The notes: a model not told the origin generated them from the letters alone. A DNA stretch of 64,000 nt from Gerris lacustris (GCA_951217055.1 OX578284.1:24640187-24704186), one strand, 5' to 3'. Positions 1-13,358 are shown, counted from the first letter of the stretch. Numbers and translations: made by a program.

Positions 1-106
1 TGGAACAGTTCCTATGTGCCATTTTTTCCGTGGCACATCCCTTGGTGTCTCTCACTCACACAAATTGTGTAGCTAATTGCAGTGTGCAAACACAGTATTT
101 TTATTG

Positions 107-1116
<1,010 letters not shown>

Positions 1117-1340
1117 TTTCGTCAAAATCAGCCTAGTAGTTTAGGCTCCGTGCGTCTGCAGAGACGACAGATGACAGGCAGACATTCATTTAAAAAAAAA
1201 ATAAAAATAATAATAATAATTTTTGGACACAGTGGAGCTCAAAACGGATAAATCCATAAAAATCAAATTTTTTAAATCTTATTTTCGCAATTTCTTTTTA
1301 TTTCAATACTTTCTTTTTATATAAAAAAGTATTCGATATG
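1117..1340. repeat. Dispersed repeat, copy 1
   Basis: This stretch and 12626-12830 are diverged copies of one repeat. Shared blocks in the same order are CGTCAAAATC, TTAGGCTCCG, GCGTCTGCA, a run of GACAGA-like words, an A-rich stretch, TTTTTGGAC, GGA.CTCAAAACG and AAATCCAT.AAAATC, followed by a T-rich end containing ACTTTCT. The middle is the only GC-richer part of its neighbourhood. No coding capacity and no target duplication are evident. It is probably the non-coding tail of a retroposon or a SINE-like element; the class is unassigned. Confidence 0.65.
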
Positions 1341-2802
1341 GCGATCTTTAACAATTCATAGCATGTTGCAGTTGTTTTCGTAAAAAATATGTACTTGAAA
1401 AAAAAAAAAAAAATTAAAAATTGTTAAGTTAAAGCATTGAAATTTTCTATAACTTTTGTATGTATTATTTTTTTCTACGGACTACAATCGAACTACAGAG
1501 TAGTATATAAGTATTGTATGAAATGTATATTTACGCATGACGACGACTTAAGTAAAAGTTTACCGATTTAATTGAATTTTAGTAGAGGGTTCCATTTATC
1601 AATAATGTAGTATTCATTTTAAAGTAATGATTATTTCATAAAAAAATTGAACGTTCGTTTAATTAAAATAAATATTTTATTCTGTGATTTTCAATGAATA
1701 AATGTAATTTATAATTAATATATTTTTCACATTCTTTCCTCCCAAACTATATTGTTTCATTAAATCAGTACTTGATTGTATATGTCCTTCAACGCCTAAC
1801 CTCGACTCTATACATAATTTGTTTCGAAAAAAAAATACACAACAAAATGGTTCATTCTTGTTCGATTTAGGTCAATGTAAATTTTTTTTAAACACAAAAT
1901 ATGCAATGAATTAAATTACATGATAATCTAATATATGTCATCATACATTATAGTTGTATGATAGTAGATTAGATGTCATGTATGTAGATTCTAAATCGAA
2001 GTGTTAGAAGAATACTTTAAAATAAATGCTTGACATTTTGTATATAATTTGTCAATTTATAAAGTTTAATGTAAGTTAAGTAATGGACCACAAATAAAAC
2101 TATTATTAATGACGACAAATTTGATTGCTTTTTGCATTTATTGTTATTATTTTTAATATAAGAGGATACTTATCTGTCCATTGTTTAAAGAAAACACCGT
2201 ATGAAAAATTCAACTGATCTAGTTTACCATTTAAATTTTATTTAAGTATGAATAAATTATTTTTTTCTTTAACTATAATTATAATATAACAAATTATAAC
2301 CTTTCATGCGCCAATAGTGCAAGATTTCGAGGTTAACTTTTAGTCGTAATATTATTTTTTCTCTCAAAAAGGCAGGTTTTTTTTAGAGATAGAAATACTG
2401 TGGTAGCGCAAACTTTTAATTTTTATTGATTTACCTCTTTTAAAGTTGCTAGAGTCCGCAAGAAGTAGTTCTTAAATATTTCAGTCTGTATTCTACATAG
2501 AAGCAGAATGCTTAAATGGAGGAACGAGTAAAAGGAAAAAGAAATTCATATAGTGTGATGTCTAATAATATGTTTACTGTATAATAATTTTGTACTATAC
2601 GAATATTCATTTATATAATCGAGTAGTGTCCCGACGGCGACGACTCACCTCAAAATGATTTGTTATTGCTAAGCTAAGGCAACCACATTTATTCCAATGA
2701 AATGAAATGTTTGTTTTGTTTTGTTGGTCTTGAAATAGATATAATATTATCTTATCTAAATGTAGATATCTAAATTAATTTACTTACTTTCTCAGTATAA
2801 AA
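1341..2802. other. AT-rich intergenic DNA, nothing recognised
   Basis: No open frame with codon structure and no repeat with clear ends was found. Confidence 0.55.
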
Positions 2803-2826
2803 TTAAGCCCGTGGCCACGGGCTTAA
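2803..2826. other. Perfect 24-bp GC-centred palindrome
   Basis: TTAAGCCCGTGG is followed at once by its exact reverse complement. The 16-bp core is GC-rich in otherwise AT-rich DNA. It could be a cruciform-forming scar or a dimeric protein site; no function can be assigned. Confidence 0.9.
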
Positions 2827-2964
2827 CGGCTCGTATATTCATAAAGCAAGTGCAATAATATATTAATATAGTAGATAAAATAGGATATCAACATAGTAGG
2901 TAGAATAGTATATCATACATTACAATGTTCCAGTAAATGTTATGTAGTATTTATATAGTGCATG

Positions 2965-3266
2965 GACAGATACCAGGTTCAATTGTTGGAATCGTGCTAT
3001 CAAGAAGTTAAGGCTGACAGAGTAAGGCAGATAGATATACCAGAATCAATTGTGAGAATCGGGCTAGTAAGAAGTTAAGTCTGACAGAGTCAAACAGACA
3101 GACAACAGGTTCAATAGTCAGAATCGTGCTAGCATCAACAAATGACCTGTCTATATGAATATATTATTGCACTTGACAGAAACAGACGGACAGACACCAG
3201 GTTTAATTGTGAAAATCGTGCTAGCAAGAAGTTAAGACTGACAGAATCAGTCGGATAGACCCCAAG
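2965..3266. repeat. Imperfect minisatellite, unit about 65-85 bp, four copies
   Basis: Four diverged copies start near 2965, 3028, 3096 and 3183. Each carries a CCAGGTTCAATTGT-like block, a GAATCGTGCTAGCAAGAAG-like block and CTGACAGAGT. Copy 3 has lost its middle and contains a 16-bp inverted match (3159-3174) to 2848-2863. Confidence 0.8.
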
Positions 3267-4468
3267 CAATTAGTCGAGCTCTAAAAAGAAACACTAGCAT
3301 TATTCAAACATTAGCTGTTCAAAAAAGGGAAAACATGCATAAACATAGGGAACCATGTTTACAGGTGTATTTTATTTTGTTTTCCTTCCTTTCTCTTTAA
3401 TAATACTCGTAATATCACTGATAAATTACTTTTTCCTACATTTGACCGATAATGTAATTGTTATCGCACTAAAAATGGTACGCAAAACAGTAGATTCCTG
3501 CACTTTACCGCACTCATTTTACTTTACCGCACTCCAGTGTTCCAACTTACGAACATAAAGAACTTAAATCTCAACAATGATTAATAAATAATTATTTAAA
3601 GATTATAAATAATCCAAATTATAATAATAGTAACAATGACAACTAATGATAATTTTTTAACTAACTACTTGTTTTAAACACTATATATCAAATATAAAAA
3701 TGTTAAAATATATAAAAGTAAAGATGGACAATCTAAAAACAAAGGAATCAAATGTGAAGAGTAAGTGTTATGATGAAAAATAATAATAGTGCTTGGTCAG
3801 GTTTGCTGAATCAGGCAAAAAAAAGGCAACTCTGGCTATAAACAGAACAGCTGGTTTAGTTGATATTGTAAAATCTTTTATATGTTGATGAACACTCTAT
3901 TATTTTATTTACAGATTAAAAACTTACTGTAGGAAAAACCCCCGAACCCACTCGAGAAACCTTTCCGCCCTTGCCTGCGGCGATATTCGTAAATATTTCT
4001 CTCGAGTGCAGCAAAGTGCCACTTTGCACACTAGTTGCACAAATAACTATTTCCGTGAGCAAACAAACTATCAGGTCAAAATGGAAGTGAAATTTCAGAG
4101 AATTCTATCATGAATGCAAACAACATGTTTGCTTACTTAACTACTAAATAATTTAACGTATATCGCAATGTACACCATCACCTGTACAACATTCGAAATC
4201 ATTAACATGTAGGAGTTTAACTTACACACAACGCTCTGTGTAATATTTAAAATTTGCATGGTATTTATGTCCTTGTCATTGTGAATATGTACAGAAAAAA
4301 CCTATTATCCAACCTAGAAACCTTTTCGAGCGACCTTACTGCTGACCGACCCTGGACACGTAGAAGGTGAATCTTATATGCTCTTAAATTATCAAATATT
4401 TTATGGAATAGAAAAAGGGGATGTGCTTGCGCTCTCGTTTATAAAATTAATATGGATGAGAATCTCTT
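3267..4468. other. AT-rich intergenic DNA, nothing recognised
   Basis: The short open frame at 3355-3558 is hydrophobic but lacks supporting features. About 3940-4080 is somewhat less AT-rich, without a recognisable feature. Confidence 0.5.
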
Positions 4469-4471
4469 TTA

Positions 4472-5346
4472 AGGCAGGATTACACTCAACGATAAATCGT
4501 GACGATTTGATTGTAACAATTTATTGTTATAAATAAATCGAAAGAGTGAGAACTGATTACACTCTACGATAAATCGTGACGATTTGATTGTAACAATTTA
4601 TTGTTATAAATAGATCGAAAGAGTGAGAACTGATTACACTCTACGATAAATCGTGACGATTTGATTGTAACAATTTATTGTTATAAATAAATCGTAAGAG
4701 TGAGAACTGATTACACGCTACGATAAATCGTGACGATATGATTGTAACAATTTATTGTTGTGAATAAAAAAAAAGTGAGTACTGATTTTTACATGCAACG
4801 ATTTCTTTTCAAATTTTCATTCTCGACCACGGTTGTACCGTGTCAGTCAGCTGATGTTGCGATGGAGGATGTACTGTTGTGGTCTAATACTATGTTCACA
4901 CATCGTTTTGATAACGATCAGCTGGTTTTAAACGTTATGTGAACGGAGAACGACGGATCGTACTAGTAAGTACGTAGATAATACTATAAAGAACCTGTAA
5001 CAACTTTTAAATAAAATCTAAAAATCGCGGACATATAAGGTAACAAGAAATAAGGTTTTACTTAGAACGACGGATCGTACTAGTAAGTACGTAGATAATA
5101 CTATAAAGAACCTGTAACAACTTTTAATAACTTTTAAATAAAATGTAAAAATCGCGGACATATAAGGTAACAAGAAATAAGGTTTTACTTGTGACGTCAC
5201 TTGTGTCGTTATAAGATATTGAAATAGTACATTACGCGTCTTGTGCGGAAAGTAGCATTTTGCATGCGAGTTTGGAGTTTGCTAGCAAACTCCAAATAAA
5301 TAAATAAATAAATTGCTAGCATTTATCGTAGCGTGCAATCCTGCCT
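4472..5346. mobile_element. 875-bp MITE with TTA target duplication (PIF/Harbinger-like)
   Basis: The termini are inverted repeats: left AGGCAGGATTACACTCAACG, continuing to GATAAAT, and right its reverse complement with three mismatches (about 27 bp). TTA flanks both sides (4469-4471 and 5347-5349), the target type of PIF/Harbinger DNA transposons. Inside are nearly four 77-bp tandem copies (4482-4775), each beginning with a TIR-like GATTACACTCTACGATAAAT. A direct duplication of about 119 bp follows (about 4949-5065 and 5066-5190), then a perfect 26-bp palindrome (5271-5296). There is no transposase, so it is non-autonomous. The superfamily rests on TSD length alone. Confidence 0.85.
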
Positions 5347-5384
5347 TTACTTTATTACCCACCCTAAGGGGGTAACAAAGTAAA
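5346..5384. repeat. Small inverted repeat abutting the MITE
   Basis: TTTACTTTATTACCC and GGGTAACAAAGTAAA are 15-bp arms with one mismatch around a short loop. The left arm overlaps the right end of the MITE and its TTA duplication, so the MITE landed at the edge of this hairpin or the hairpin was captured beside it. Confidence 0.8.
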
Positions 5385-5405
5385 AAAGGCAATACATGTC
5401 AATGC

Positions 5406-5575
5406 TTTACTTTGTTACCCACCAAAAATTGTTCGAATTGAACATATGAGGGATATGATTCTTTGTAGAATAAAATAACAATATTAATTGGAGGATTTTA
5501 GAAGCAATGGGAATTTTTATTGGACTGAAAAAAAGGGGAAAAGAAAGACATGAAAGAGGCGGGTAACAAAGTAAA
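5406..5575. mobile_element. 170-bp element with perfect 15-bp inverted ends
   Basis: TTTACTTTGTTACCC at 5406-5420 is matched by its exact reverse complement at 5561-5575. The arms are nearly those of the neighbouring 5346-5384 hairpin, so both belong to one family. The interior is non-coding. No convincing target duplication is visible. Best read as a tiny MITE. Confidence 0.65.
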
Positions 5576-5659
5576 TGAGTGCTTACGGATGGTTATTGCA
5601 TTTTGTTTCCAATTAGTTATTTTCCCTTTTTAGGACAATTCGGGTTACAGAGAAGAGGT

Positions 5660-6192
5660 CCTCGGATTCATCTGCTTTAACTTGCTTCGCCTCTTGTTAG
5701 TGGACTCAGTTGCTGATGTGTCTTCCCTCTTCCTAAAATATATATTTACTATATTAATTAGATTACCAAATATGTACTTATTTTTAGTTAAAAAACAACA
5801 CGGGACTCATTCATCTTCTTTAACTTGCTTCGTCTTTAGTTAGAGGAATCAGTTGCTGATGTGTCTTCCCTCCTCCTATAAAACATATTTACTATATTAA
5901 TTAGATTACCAATTATTCACTTATTTTTAGTTAAAGAATCTGAACATGGGACACTCATTCATCTTCTTTAATTTGCTTCGTCTTTTGTTAGTGGAATTAG
6001 TTGCTGATGTGTCTTTCCTCCTCCTATAAAACATATTTACTATATTAATTAGATTACCAATTATGCACTTATTTTTAGTTAAAGAATCTAAACACGGGAC
6101 ACTCATTCATCTTCTTTAACTTGCTTTGTCTTTTGTTAGTGGAATTAGTTGCTGATGTGTCTTTCCTCCTCCTATAAAATAAATTTACTATC
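5660..6192. repeat. Tandem array, 143-148 bp unit, about 3.6 copies
   Basis: The anchor TTCATCT recurs at 5667, 5810, 5958 and 6106. Each unit contains TTGCTTCGTCTTTTGTTAG-like and AGTTGCTGATGTGTCTT blocks, then an AT-rich spacer with TTACTATATTAATTAGATTA. Copies 3 and 4 resemble each other most. Non-coding. Confidence 0.9.
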
Positions 6193-9100
6193 AGAACTAA
6201 TTTCATATTATAGAGTATAGCTTCGAGTCATCACAATTTAGTACACCTATAAATGCTTCTTATAGTTAAAGATATATTTCACGTTCGTCAAAACACGCCT
6301 TATAACGAACGAGATTGAAATCTAGTCTTGAAAGCGCATATAGTATAATATGTATGTGGAACCAATTGTACAATTCTATTCTATGAGTTCTAAAAGCTAT
6401 ATGACAGCTTAAGAAAGTAATCTATTCAGTGAAGACTTCCAACTTTTTGACAACTCCTACTCAAAATGTATATTAATATATACAATAAATATCTAAATAT
6501 ATTAGTTACTAACTTTGACTCCTACGTGCGAAAACTTAGTCCAAGTATATATTAAGTTTTGCAGACTGTGCCTCGACTAAAAACAGATTGACAATGAGAA
6601 AATAAATTAGTTATATGGGGAACAGGGTTGGTTTCTGAACCTTGAATAAAGTCTGAATATATTAAAAAAAAAATAATATGAAGTCAAGCCAGTACTGGTC
6701 AAACACTCATTAAGCTCGAGCTAGACGGAATTCAAGGCGAATAACTCACAAATTATATATTTACTCTTGTTTTTATTTTTACTTCCTTTGAGCTCGTTTA
6801 GTCATATCGCTAATTACAAGTATCGGGTTTTTGCACCGTTATTCCTTATATTATAACTCCAATATCGCGACATGATATGATATATTGCAGCGTAATATGT
6901 AATACCCTTATTTTCGCTTTCAAAGGGTTATAAAGCGGAATTATTTCATATTTTTGGAACTAAAGAAAAAAGTAAGAATATATTAAAAATAGGGACTAAT
7001 TTTGTTAAAGATATAACTTTAATGTCTGATAACATTAATAGTTAGTTAACACTTATTGATCCCTTCCGTATGCGACTTTTGTTTTTATCAACAACTCATG
7101 TCTCTATCAGACCGCGCGCACCCGAGGTTTATGGAATTTGGATAGCATGTTAAAAGTAGACGATTTTTAACTATCTGCTCTCATTTAATATTGAATAAAA
7201 ATAAATTGTATCCCACTAGGAATCGAAACAGTTCAAACAATTATACTTTCATTTCAAAGTGTCTATATTATACTATGTAATAATACGACGCAAGGAAGAT
7301 ATGTGTCACACTAATTGACAGGACTATTTTTTTCAAAATCTTTCTTTCACTAGAAAAACGAATTTAATTCGTTAAATTAGAATTACGTAATTCTTCCACT
7401 TCCTGAAGTCAGATATTTAATAAAAAATTATTTTTAGTTTTGTTGTTTATAGAAAACCAAGTTTTACAAAACTGAAACTCTGTGGAATATTGTAACAACC
7501 CTCTTCCGCGCTTTACTGCAAATATTACATCAAGCATTTTCCCAGAAGTTGGAATTTCGTATGCGCTGATAAACCAAGTCCGAGAGAAAATCATTTAGGT
7601 ACAAACGAACTAATCAAAAAGTAAAATTATCAAGTTTAAATAGATGTAGGTGGCCCAACATGCCAATTGCCTTTTGTTCTAAAAACATATATTTCAACGA
7701 GTAATATATAGGTACTAGCAATCGCGTGGCGTAATGCAATAAATTGTAGATATTAAGAAAATAGTAAATCATGATGAATTGATAGTTAAAGAGGATGATT
7801 GCTATACAATGTCAATGTCGTGTAGTGGGGGAGAAGGGTGCCTTTCTACATATTCTTTAACTAAAATATTGCGACAATCTTCATTTTAACTAATATAAAC
7901 TTCTGCTTGTATCATGTTGAAATTTTACATATATTATATTTATATTTATATTATATTATATTTAGATATATTAAAATTCTTACGTTAGACCGTAAGATAT
8001 CGGTGAAAACGTGTTTTCTCTATTTTAAATGTTTAGAATTACTAGTTTTAACGATCTTTATAATTTCATAGCGGTGTCGCTGTTGGTTGTACTAAACCCT
8101 TTTATTTGAAAAATATATCGTGTAGGAATCGTCTCTAGGTGATGGTAGAATCTTTTCCCGTATGAAACTGTCCTACGAACTTGAGCCTGAGCATTAGTTG
8201 AAGGAACGCATGTATATTAAATTTCAACTAAATCGGTCAACTTTTACTCAAGTTATCGTCGGACACTCAAAGGATGAATATTTTGTTGAATGTAAGAAGC
8301 TCGCGTACGCTCGCATCAAAATAAATGGTATAATTGCTTAATATTGAATTATTATATGAGATAATGTTTTAAATGTATCAATTCTTAGAGATTAATAGCC
8401 CTAAACTAATCCATTCGAATTCGCGAAAACCATTCCATAGAATGTCATTATATATATATATATATCAATAAATATTTTTTTCTTTCTATTAAAATCTGGA
8501 CCTAAACTACAATAATCCTTTTTCATTTCATGAATAATTTGTTTGCGGCAAAAAAATAAAAGAATACAATAGATCTAAAAATAACTAAACTTGGGATTTT
8601 GGATGCTGCAATGTAAATCATCCACTAATACTGCATTTAACAAGTTAATTGCCAGTAGACACTACGATCAAATTAAAAGATATTTAAAATAGTTTGTTTA
8701 TTTGTGTGGCACATAGCTTCCTCGCATATTATGTTATGGTATTACAACCCATTATTGTCCAATTAATTTAATTTTTTAATCCGTCATGATTGTTTTGATA
8801 TCTTACATGAATAAATGTATCAATTTAGCAAAATTTAATGAGTGCAGACGAATTAAAATTATTATGGGACTATCAGTAGGCTACATTTGACTACTACCAC
8901 AGAGGCTAGCTATTCATAACTCAAGCAGCGATAAAATAAACAGTAAATCTGTTAATTACCAATATACATGATCGATTTGCTGCTCTTAAGTTGCAAATTT
9001 CATTAGAAAGAAATTACAAAGAATTCGACTGTTCTTCGTATTAAAGCGAATGTTCTTTTTTTAAAAGAATATGTAGAATGTTCAGGAATCTGCTCTGATT

Positions 9101-9593
9101 TTTCAAGTGTCTCAACGATTTATAGGTTCAATAAACCTCTTTTTCACAATCCAGGTTCAAGGGCAGATTAACTCAGGGTCAACTTATTATGCTCGAGGAC
9201 AAACTGGAACCGTGCTGAACACGCAAAGAATGAGTGTCTCCTTTCTTTATGATTCCACCAGAAATGTTATCAACACTTAAATGACCATACGAATGACTGG
9301 GAGGTCTTTTGACCTTGTTTGAGAATACAAAATTGATACGCTCTAGATTTATTTAATTTTAGACCGGATGGAGTCTAACTTGATAGTTCTATAAAAGCAT
9401 CGATCATGCATAAATGGAAGAGAAATCCCTTAAAAGCTATTCTGCAAAACGTCTGTTGCAAATATGGACAAATTAATTCCTCATAGACAAATGATCATTT
9501 AAACAGGTTTTTATTAAAGTCTAATGTCTAATCCAATAGTTTTGCTTCTAAGCTTACCGAAGGTTATGGAAGCATTATGCACATTTCCCAAAT
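6193..9593. other. AT-rich intergenic DNA, nothing recognised
   Basis: 3.4 kb without a credible coding frame. A short (TA)n lies near 8449-8464. Frames such as 7409-7594 (minus) are short and show no conserved motif. Confidence 0.5.
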
Positions 9594-10020
9594 GTGTGAT
9601 AATGACTCATTATACAGAGGTGTAGTTCAGTAATCAAAACAAATTCTTTACCCGAAACAATTTGACCGTTTTCGGCTTCTCTGATGTAGCCTTCTATAGA
9701 TAATATATGTGGTAAATGACTACATGATACTATGTAGCTTGGCTAGCCTTAAGATCCTAAACTGTATTTTTCTCCAATGAGTGATAGTGTCTCATTTTAC
9801 AGAGGTGCAGTTTAATAACCAAAACAATGTCTTCACACAAAATCAAGCTCAAAGTTGATATGTTATGTTTGCAGATAATGATATTTGTTATATCATGTTG
9901 CATATTATTTTTTTGAAAAAGGCTTCATTAGAACTGCTGAAACCGATCAATTAGTTAAAATACAATTATTATGTGTGAAGACCTTCTTTTGGTTATTGAA
10001 CTTCCCCTCTAAATTATGAT
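9594..10020. repeat. Three related about-55-bp segments, two direct and one inverted
   Basis: 9594-9660 and 9778-9850 share CTCATT.TACAGAGGTG.AGTT and then A.CAAAACAA. The segment 9971-10017 is an inverted copy of the second (GTGTGAAGAC, TTTTGGTTATTGAACTTC). This could be the remains of a foldback element. Confidence 0.6.
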
Positions 10021-10821
10021 ATGTATATACATTCTCAAGTTTGATTCTTTGGGTGTAATTTATTTTAAAAAAAGATCTTATTATACAAAATATAATGATT
10101 TATTGATCTTATAACGTTTACCAAAATATAGCCTAAGACACTCCCACTATAATATTAATAAATATTGAAAATTAATTACTTTTCTTCTATTATAAAGGAT
10201 AAAAGCAATCTTTCCGCACTTTATCCTTCGTTGTCATTTGATATTAAAACTTTTTTTTTTATTTTTTTAACACAAAGATAGTTAAGAGGCGGCTGATGTT
10301 AAGGGGGGGATGAAAAGAAATTAATGACTGGATCATCGCTTGTTTTTCCTTAAGATAATATTGTATCCTTAACCAAAAAAATCCCTTACACAATTAATTT
10401 CTACGTCGACGGCAATTCCTCGTTTCTGCCTTGCCTAGCTGTCTTGTGATATTGTCAAGTTGATCGTTTAAAAGTTTGAAAGATTCTGAGAAATATCTTA
10501 GAAGCTTCTTTGATAGGGAAAGTAATTAAAAGCTTCCACCATTTTTTTAAAAAAAACAACGTATTTTCTTCATCTTCTTTTGTGATCTACAGAGAATCTT
10601 TTGTAAGACACACACAAAACATGTATTATACAGTCTATTATAATATACAACATATTATTATGCATTGAAGACTATTTACAGCTTATAATAATAAATGACA
10701 ACTATAACGTCTTATCTGGCATTATTTTTTTTAAAAACTAACACCCATCAAGTTGGTAGCTGGTAAATATAACTCCCAAACAATTTGATCCCATCAGTTG
10801 TTGTTTTATACTTTTATTCAC
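10021..10821. other. AT-rich intergenic DNA, nothing recognised
   Basis: Homopolymer T and A tracts only. Confidence 0.5.
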
Positions 10822-11444
10822 TTTATCTTGTAGGTGGATTCTTGTCCGGGTAAAAAAATAATTTTTACATTAGTTTAGGTGTTGGCAACGCCAACGTTTC
10901 GACCTTGCCGGTCATTCTTAAGCCTGGTTAAACGTTTTTGTTTTGTGTTACACCGTCCATTACAATTCCTACTTACTATGTATATAAACCATTTTTTTTT
11001 TTACAACAATTGCTAATCCTTTCTTGTCTCTTTTTTTGTTTTTATATAGAATATACGTTCCCTATTTCTGTGATATTTTAGCTTTTTAACTATCATATTT
11101 TGTGATTGTGATGGATTGGGTGCTATTTTTTTTTTTTTTTTTTTTTTTAGCCTACATATATAAGTTTTATTGCCTTTTTTAAAAATTAAAATCTACAAAC
11201 ATAATGATAACGAAATCATCAAGTAAGGTTAATGGATTTGACGTACAAAGATGCTTTGTGAAACATAACACCTATTGTAATAGGAATTGAAATAGGTGAT
11301 GTAGCACAAAACAAAAAAGTTTAACCAGGCTTGAGAAAGACCGGCAAGGTCGAAACGTTGCCAACACCTAAACTAATGTAAACATATTTTTTTTATTTAT
11401 TTATTTTTTCTTTTACTCAAACAAGGGTCCACCTACAAGATAAA
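10822..11444. mobile_element. 623-bp foldback element with GAAACGTT core in both arms
   Basis: The outer ends TTTATCTTGTAGGTGGA and TCCACCTACAAGATAAA are exact inverted repeats. Further in, both arms carry GTGTTGGCAACG-like sequence, then ACGTTTCGACCTTGCCGGTC, AAGCCTGGTTAAAC and their complements (left about 10878-10935, right about 11312-11370). Read outwards, each arm has a small hairpin (GACC, loop, GGTC) directly followed by GAAACGTT. The centre is AT-rich with a 22-base T tract near 11128. There is no coding capacity. It could be a MITE or a terminal-repeat derivative of a Penelope-like or hammerhead-bearing retroelement. Confidence 0.8.
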
Positions 11445-11757
11445 TACATAGACATAAAAATGGGTATACATAAGATAGATCATAGAATTTTATTCACATT
11501 TTTGTTTGTAGTATGTTTATTGTTAGGGTCCGTTGGCAAAACTCAGTATCCATATTGTATCGAGCGTTTGTTTGTCAATCTATCTACCGTTAACCCCCCT
11601 GTTACTCCGAAAGTATCCAACACATAAATTTAATACTTAGCAGATATGTTACATATGTAGTAAATCCAACACAGGAAAAAATTTAGGAAGCCCTAAAAAG
11701 GCATCCCTTTAATAACAAAGGGATGAAGTTTATTTAAGAGGTTAAATATGTTTAATG

Positions 11758-11944
11758 GAAATGCGTCATGTGGGGTATTGAATGAAAGAGAAGGACACCC
11801 TCGTAAAACGTTATAGCTAAAACAAACTTTTAAGTGGTCCCAATCTTGAAATTACTGGGCTGATTGATTGAAAGAGAAGGACTTCCTCGTAAAACGTAAA
11901 AGTTATTGCTAAAACCAACTTTTAAGTGACCCCATCTTGAAATG
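11758..11944. repeat. About-95-bp tandem duplication
   Basis: Two copies (11758-11853 and 11854-11944) share GAAAGAGAAGGAC, CCTCGTAAAACGT, AACTTTTAAGTG and CCCATCTTGAAAT. This has the look of a dispersed genomic repeat, but only this pair is in the window. Confidence 0.8.
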
Positions 11945-12625
11945 CTGGTTAACGAACTCGTCCGATTTTTTAAATTTTCTTTGTTTATACTGATAGCACA
12001 TACTTTGTTCAAGATCGCTTGGATACCATCTTAGAACAGTATTACCTTGTCATCTCTACCTTCCGAGCTACTAAACCTGCTCTACAAAGTACCAGACTTT
12101 TCACTTCTTCTTCTTCTTTGACTTGCCTTTCCATCAGTTTGAATAATTCCACTTAGGTCTTTGTTTAGACTTTCTGATCCCACTCTACTGGCAGAACTTC
12201 GTGGCTAGGTGAGCACATACTCGGCAACTTTATTTTACTATTTGCAATAGGGAATATTATTTGGCTTATTTTTTTAAATACATTTCAGAGTTTCAGTCAT
12301 ATGCGTTACTTACTACTTACTTGACCTTTTAACAAAGATATAGTTAAATTTAGTATTAAAACACTATTCAAAGGAAAAGAAAATGTAATATGAAGAAAAA
12401 ACATTTTGTTAAAATACAAATTACAAATGTCCAAGTTTTTTCTTTTAAATAAAATATCGGTCCGAGACAACTCAGCCAAACTTTCTCATATACGAGTTTA
12501 TAATTATTTAGCCCAGTGTTTCCATTTATTAGTTTTCAAATGTACATTTAAATATTATTGAACATTTCATCAAAATTTATCATAAAAATAACTTCTCCTA
12601 TGATTTTTCTGAACATGTATGCCAA
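11945..12625. other. AT-rich intergenic DNA, nothing recognised
   Basis: A short CTT-rich tract near 12108-12120 is the only local feature. Confidence 0.5.
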
Positions 12626-12830
12626 ATTTCGTCAAAATCGACCCAGTAGCTTAGGCTCCGGGCGTCTGCACAGACAACAGACGGCAGACGACGGACAGAA
12701 TTTTTTTAAAAAAAACAACACTTTTTTGGACTCAGGGGACCTCAAAACGTGTAAATCCATCAAAATCGTAAAATCAAATTTTCGCGTCATCACAATACTT
12801 TCTCATTATATGAGAAAGTAAAAAAATCAA
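12626..12830. repeat. Dispersed repeat, copy 2
   Basis: Diverged copy of the repeat at 1117-1340 in the same orientation. It is the better preserved one and ends in a hairpin, ACTTTCTCAT-TATATGAGAAAGT, then A residues. A frame across it (12558-12821) has no recognisable domain. Confidence 0.65.
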
Positions 12831-13358
12831 GCAACTGATTAAATATAATTTAGTTTTACAAATTTTAAGTTTCAATAACTGGATGAATGTAACTTCCCAT
12901 TAAAAATTAGGCGAAGAAGAAAAGCTAACGTGACTCCAGTAATCCTTAAATAAAAATAATCTAAGTAAAGAAACTTATTAAGTATCAAAAACATGTGAAT
13001 TAAATTGAGAAAAAGTAAACAGAACTAAAATGGAAGACAAGTCAGACATTAAGTTTTAACTCTTAATTTGAGGGTCATACAATACCATGGGCATTTGTAC
13101 CACTTTAACCTTAGAATTCGCTAATCCGAGAAATATCCAGTTTCCGAGATATTAAATAAAAATTAATGAGACTCGGCTGTAAATAAACAAGTAAGGCGCG
13201 CTTCACGTAAGTACGTGAGGCGATAATCGCCGGTTTCTGTACGATTAAATTTAAATTATTAAGTGTTCAATTTTAATAATTGGATATGCTTTTTCTACAC
13301 TTCAAGGCCTTTAAATTGATGTTACATGTCATGCTGACTAAATAGTATATTATGTTAC
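12831..13358. other. AT-rich intergenic DNA, nothing recognised
   Basis: A slightly GC-richer patch near 13190-13240 contains imperfect palindromic CACGTAAGTACGTG-type sequence. Confidence 0.5.

Noticed and set aside
2848..3174. 16-bp inverted match (2848-2863 and 3159-3174) as ends of a transposon around the minisatellite
   Set aside because: The right copy lies inside the third minisatellite unit and there is no target duplication; AT-rich 16-mers of this kind can match by chance.
4760..4942. 60-codon frame inside the MITE as a transposase remnant
   Set aside because: No DDE motif or helix-turn-helix is recognisable; it partly overlaps the tandem TIR array.
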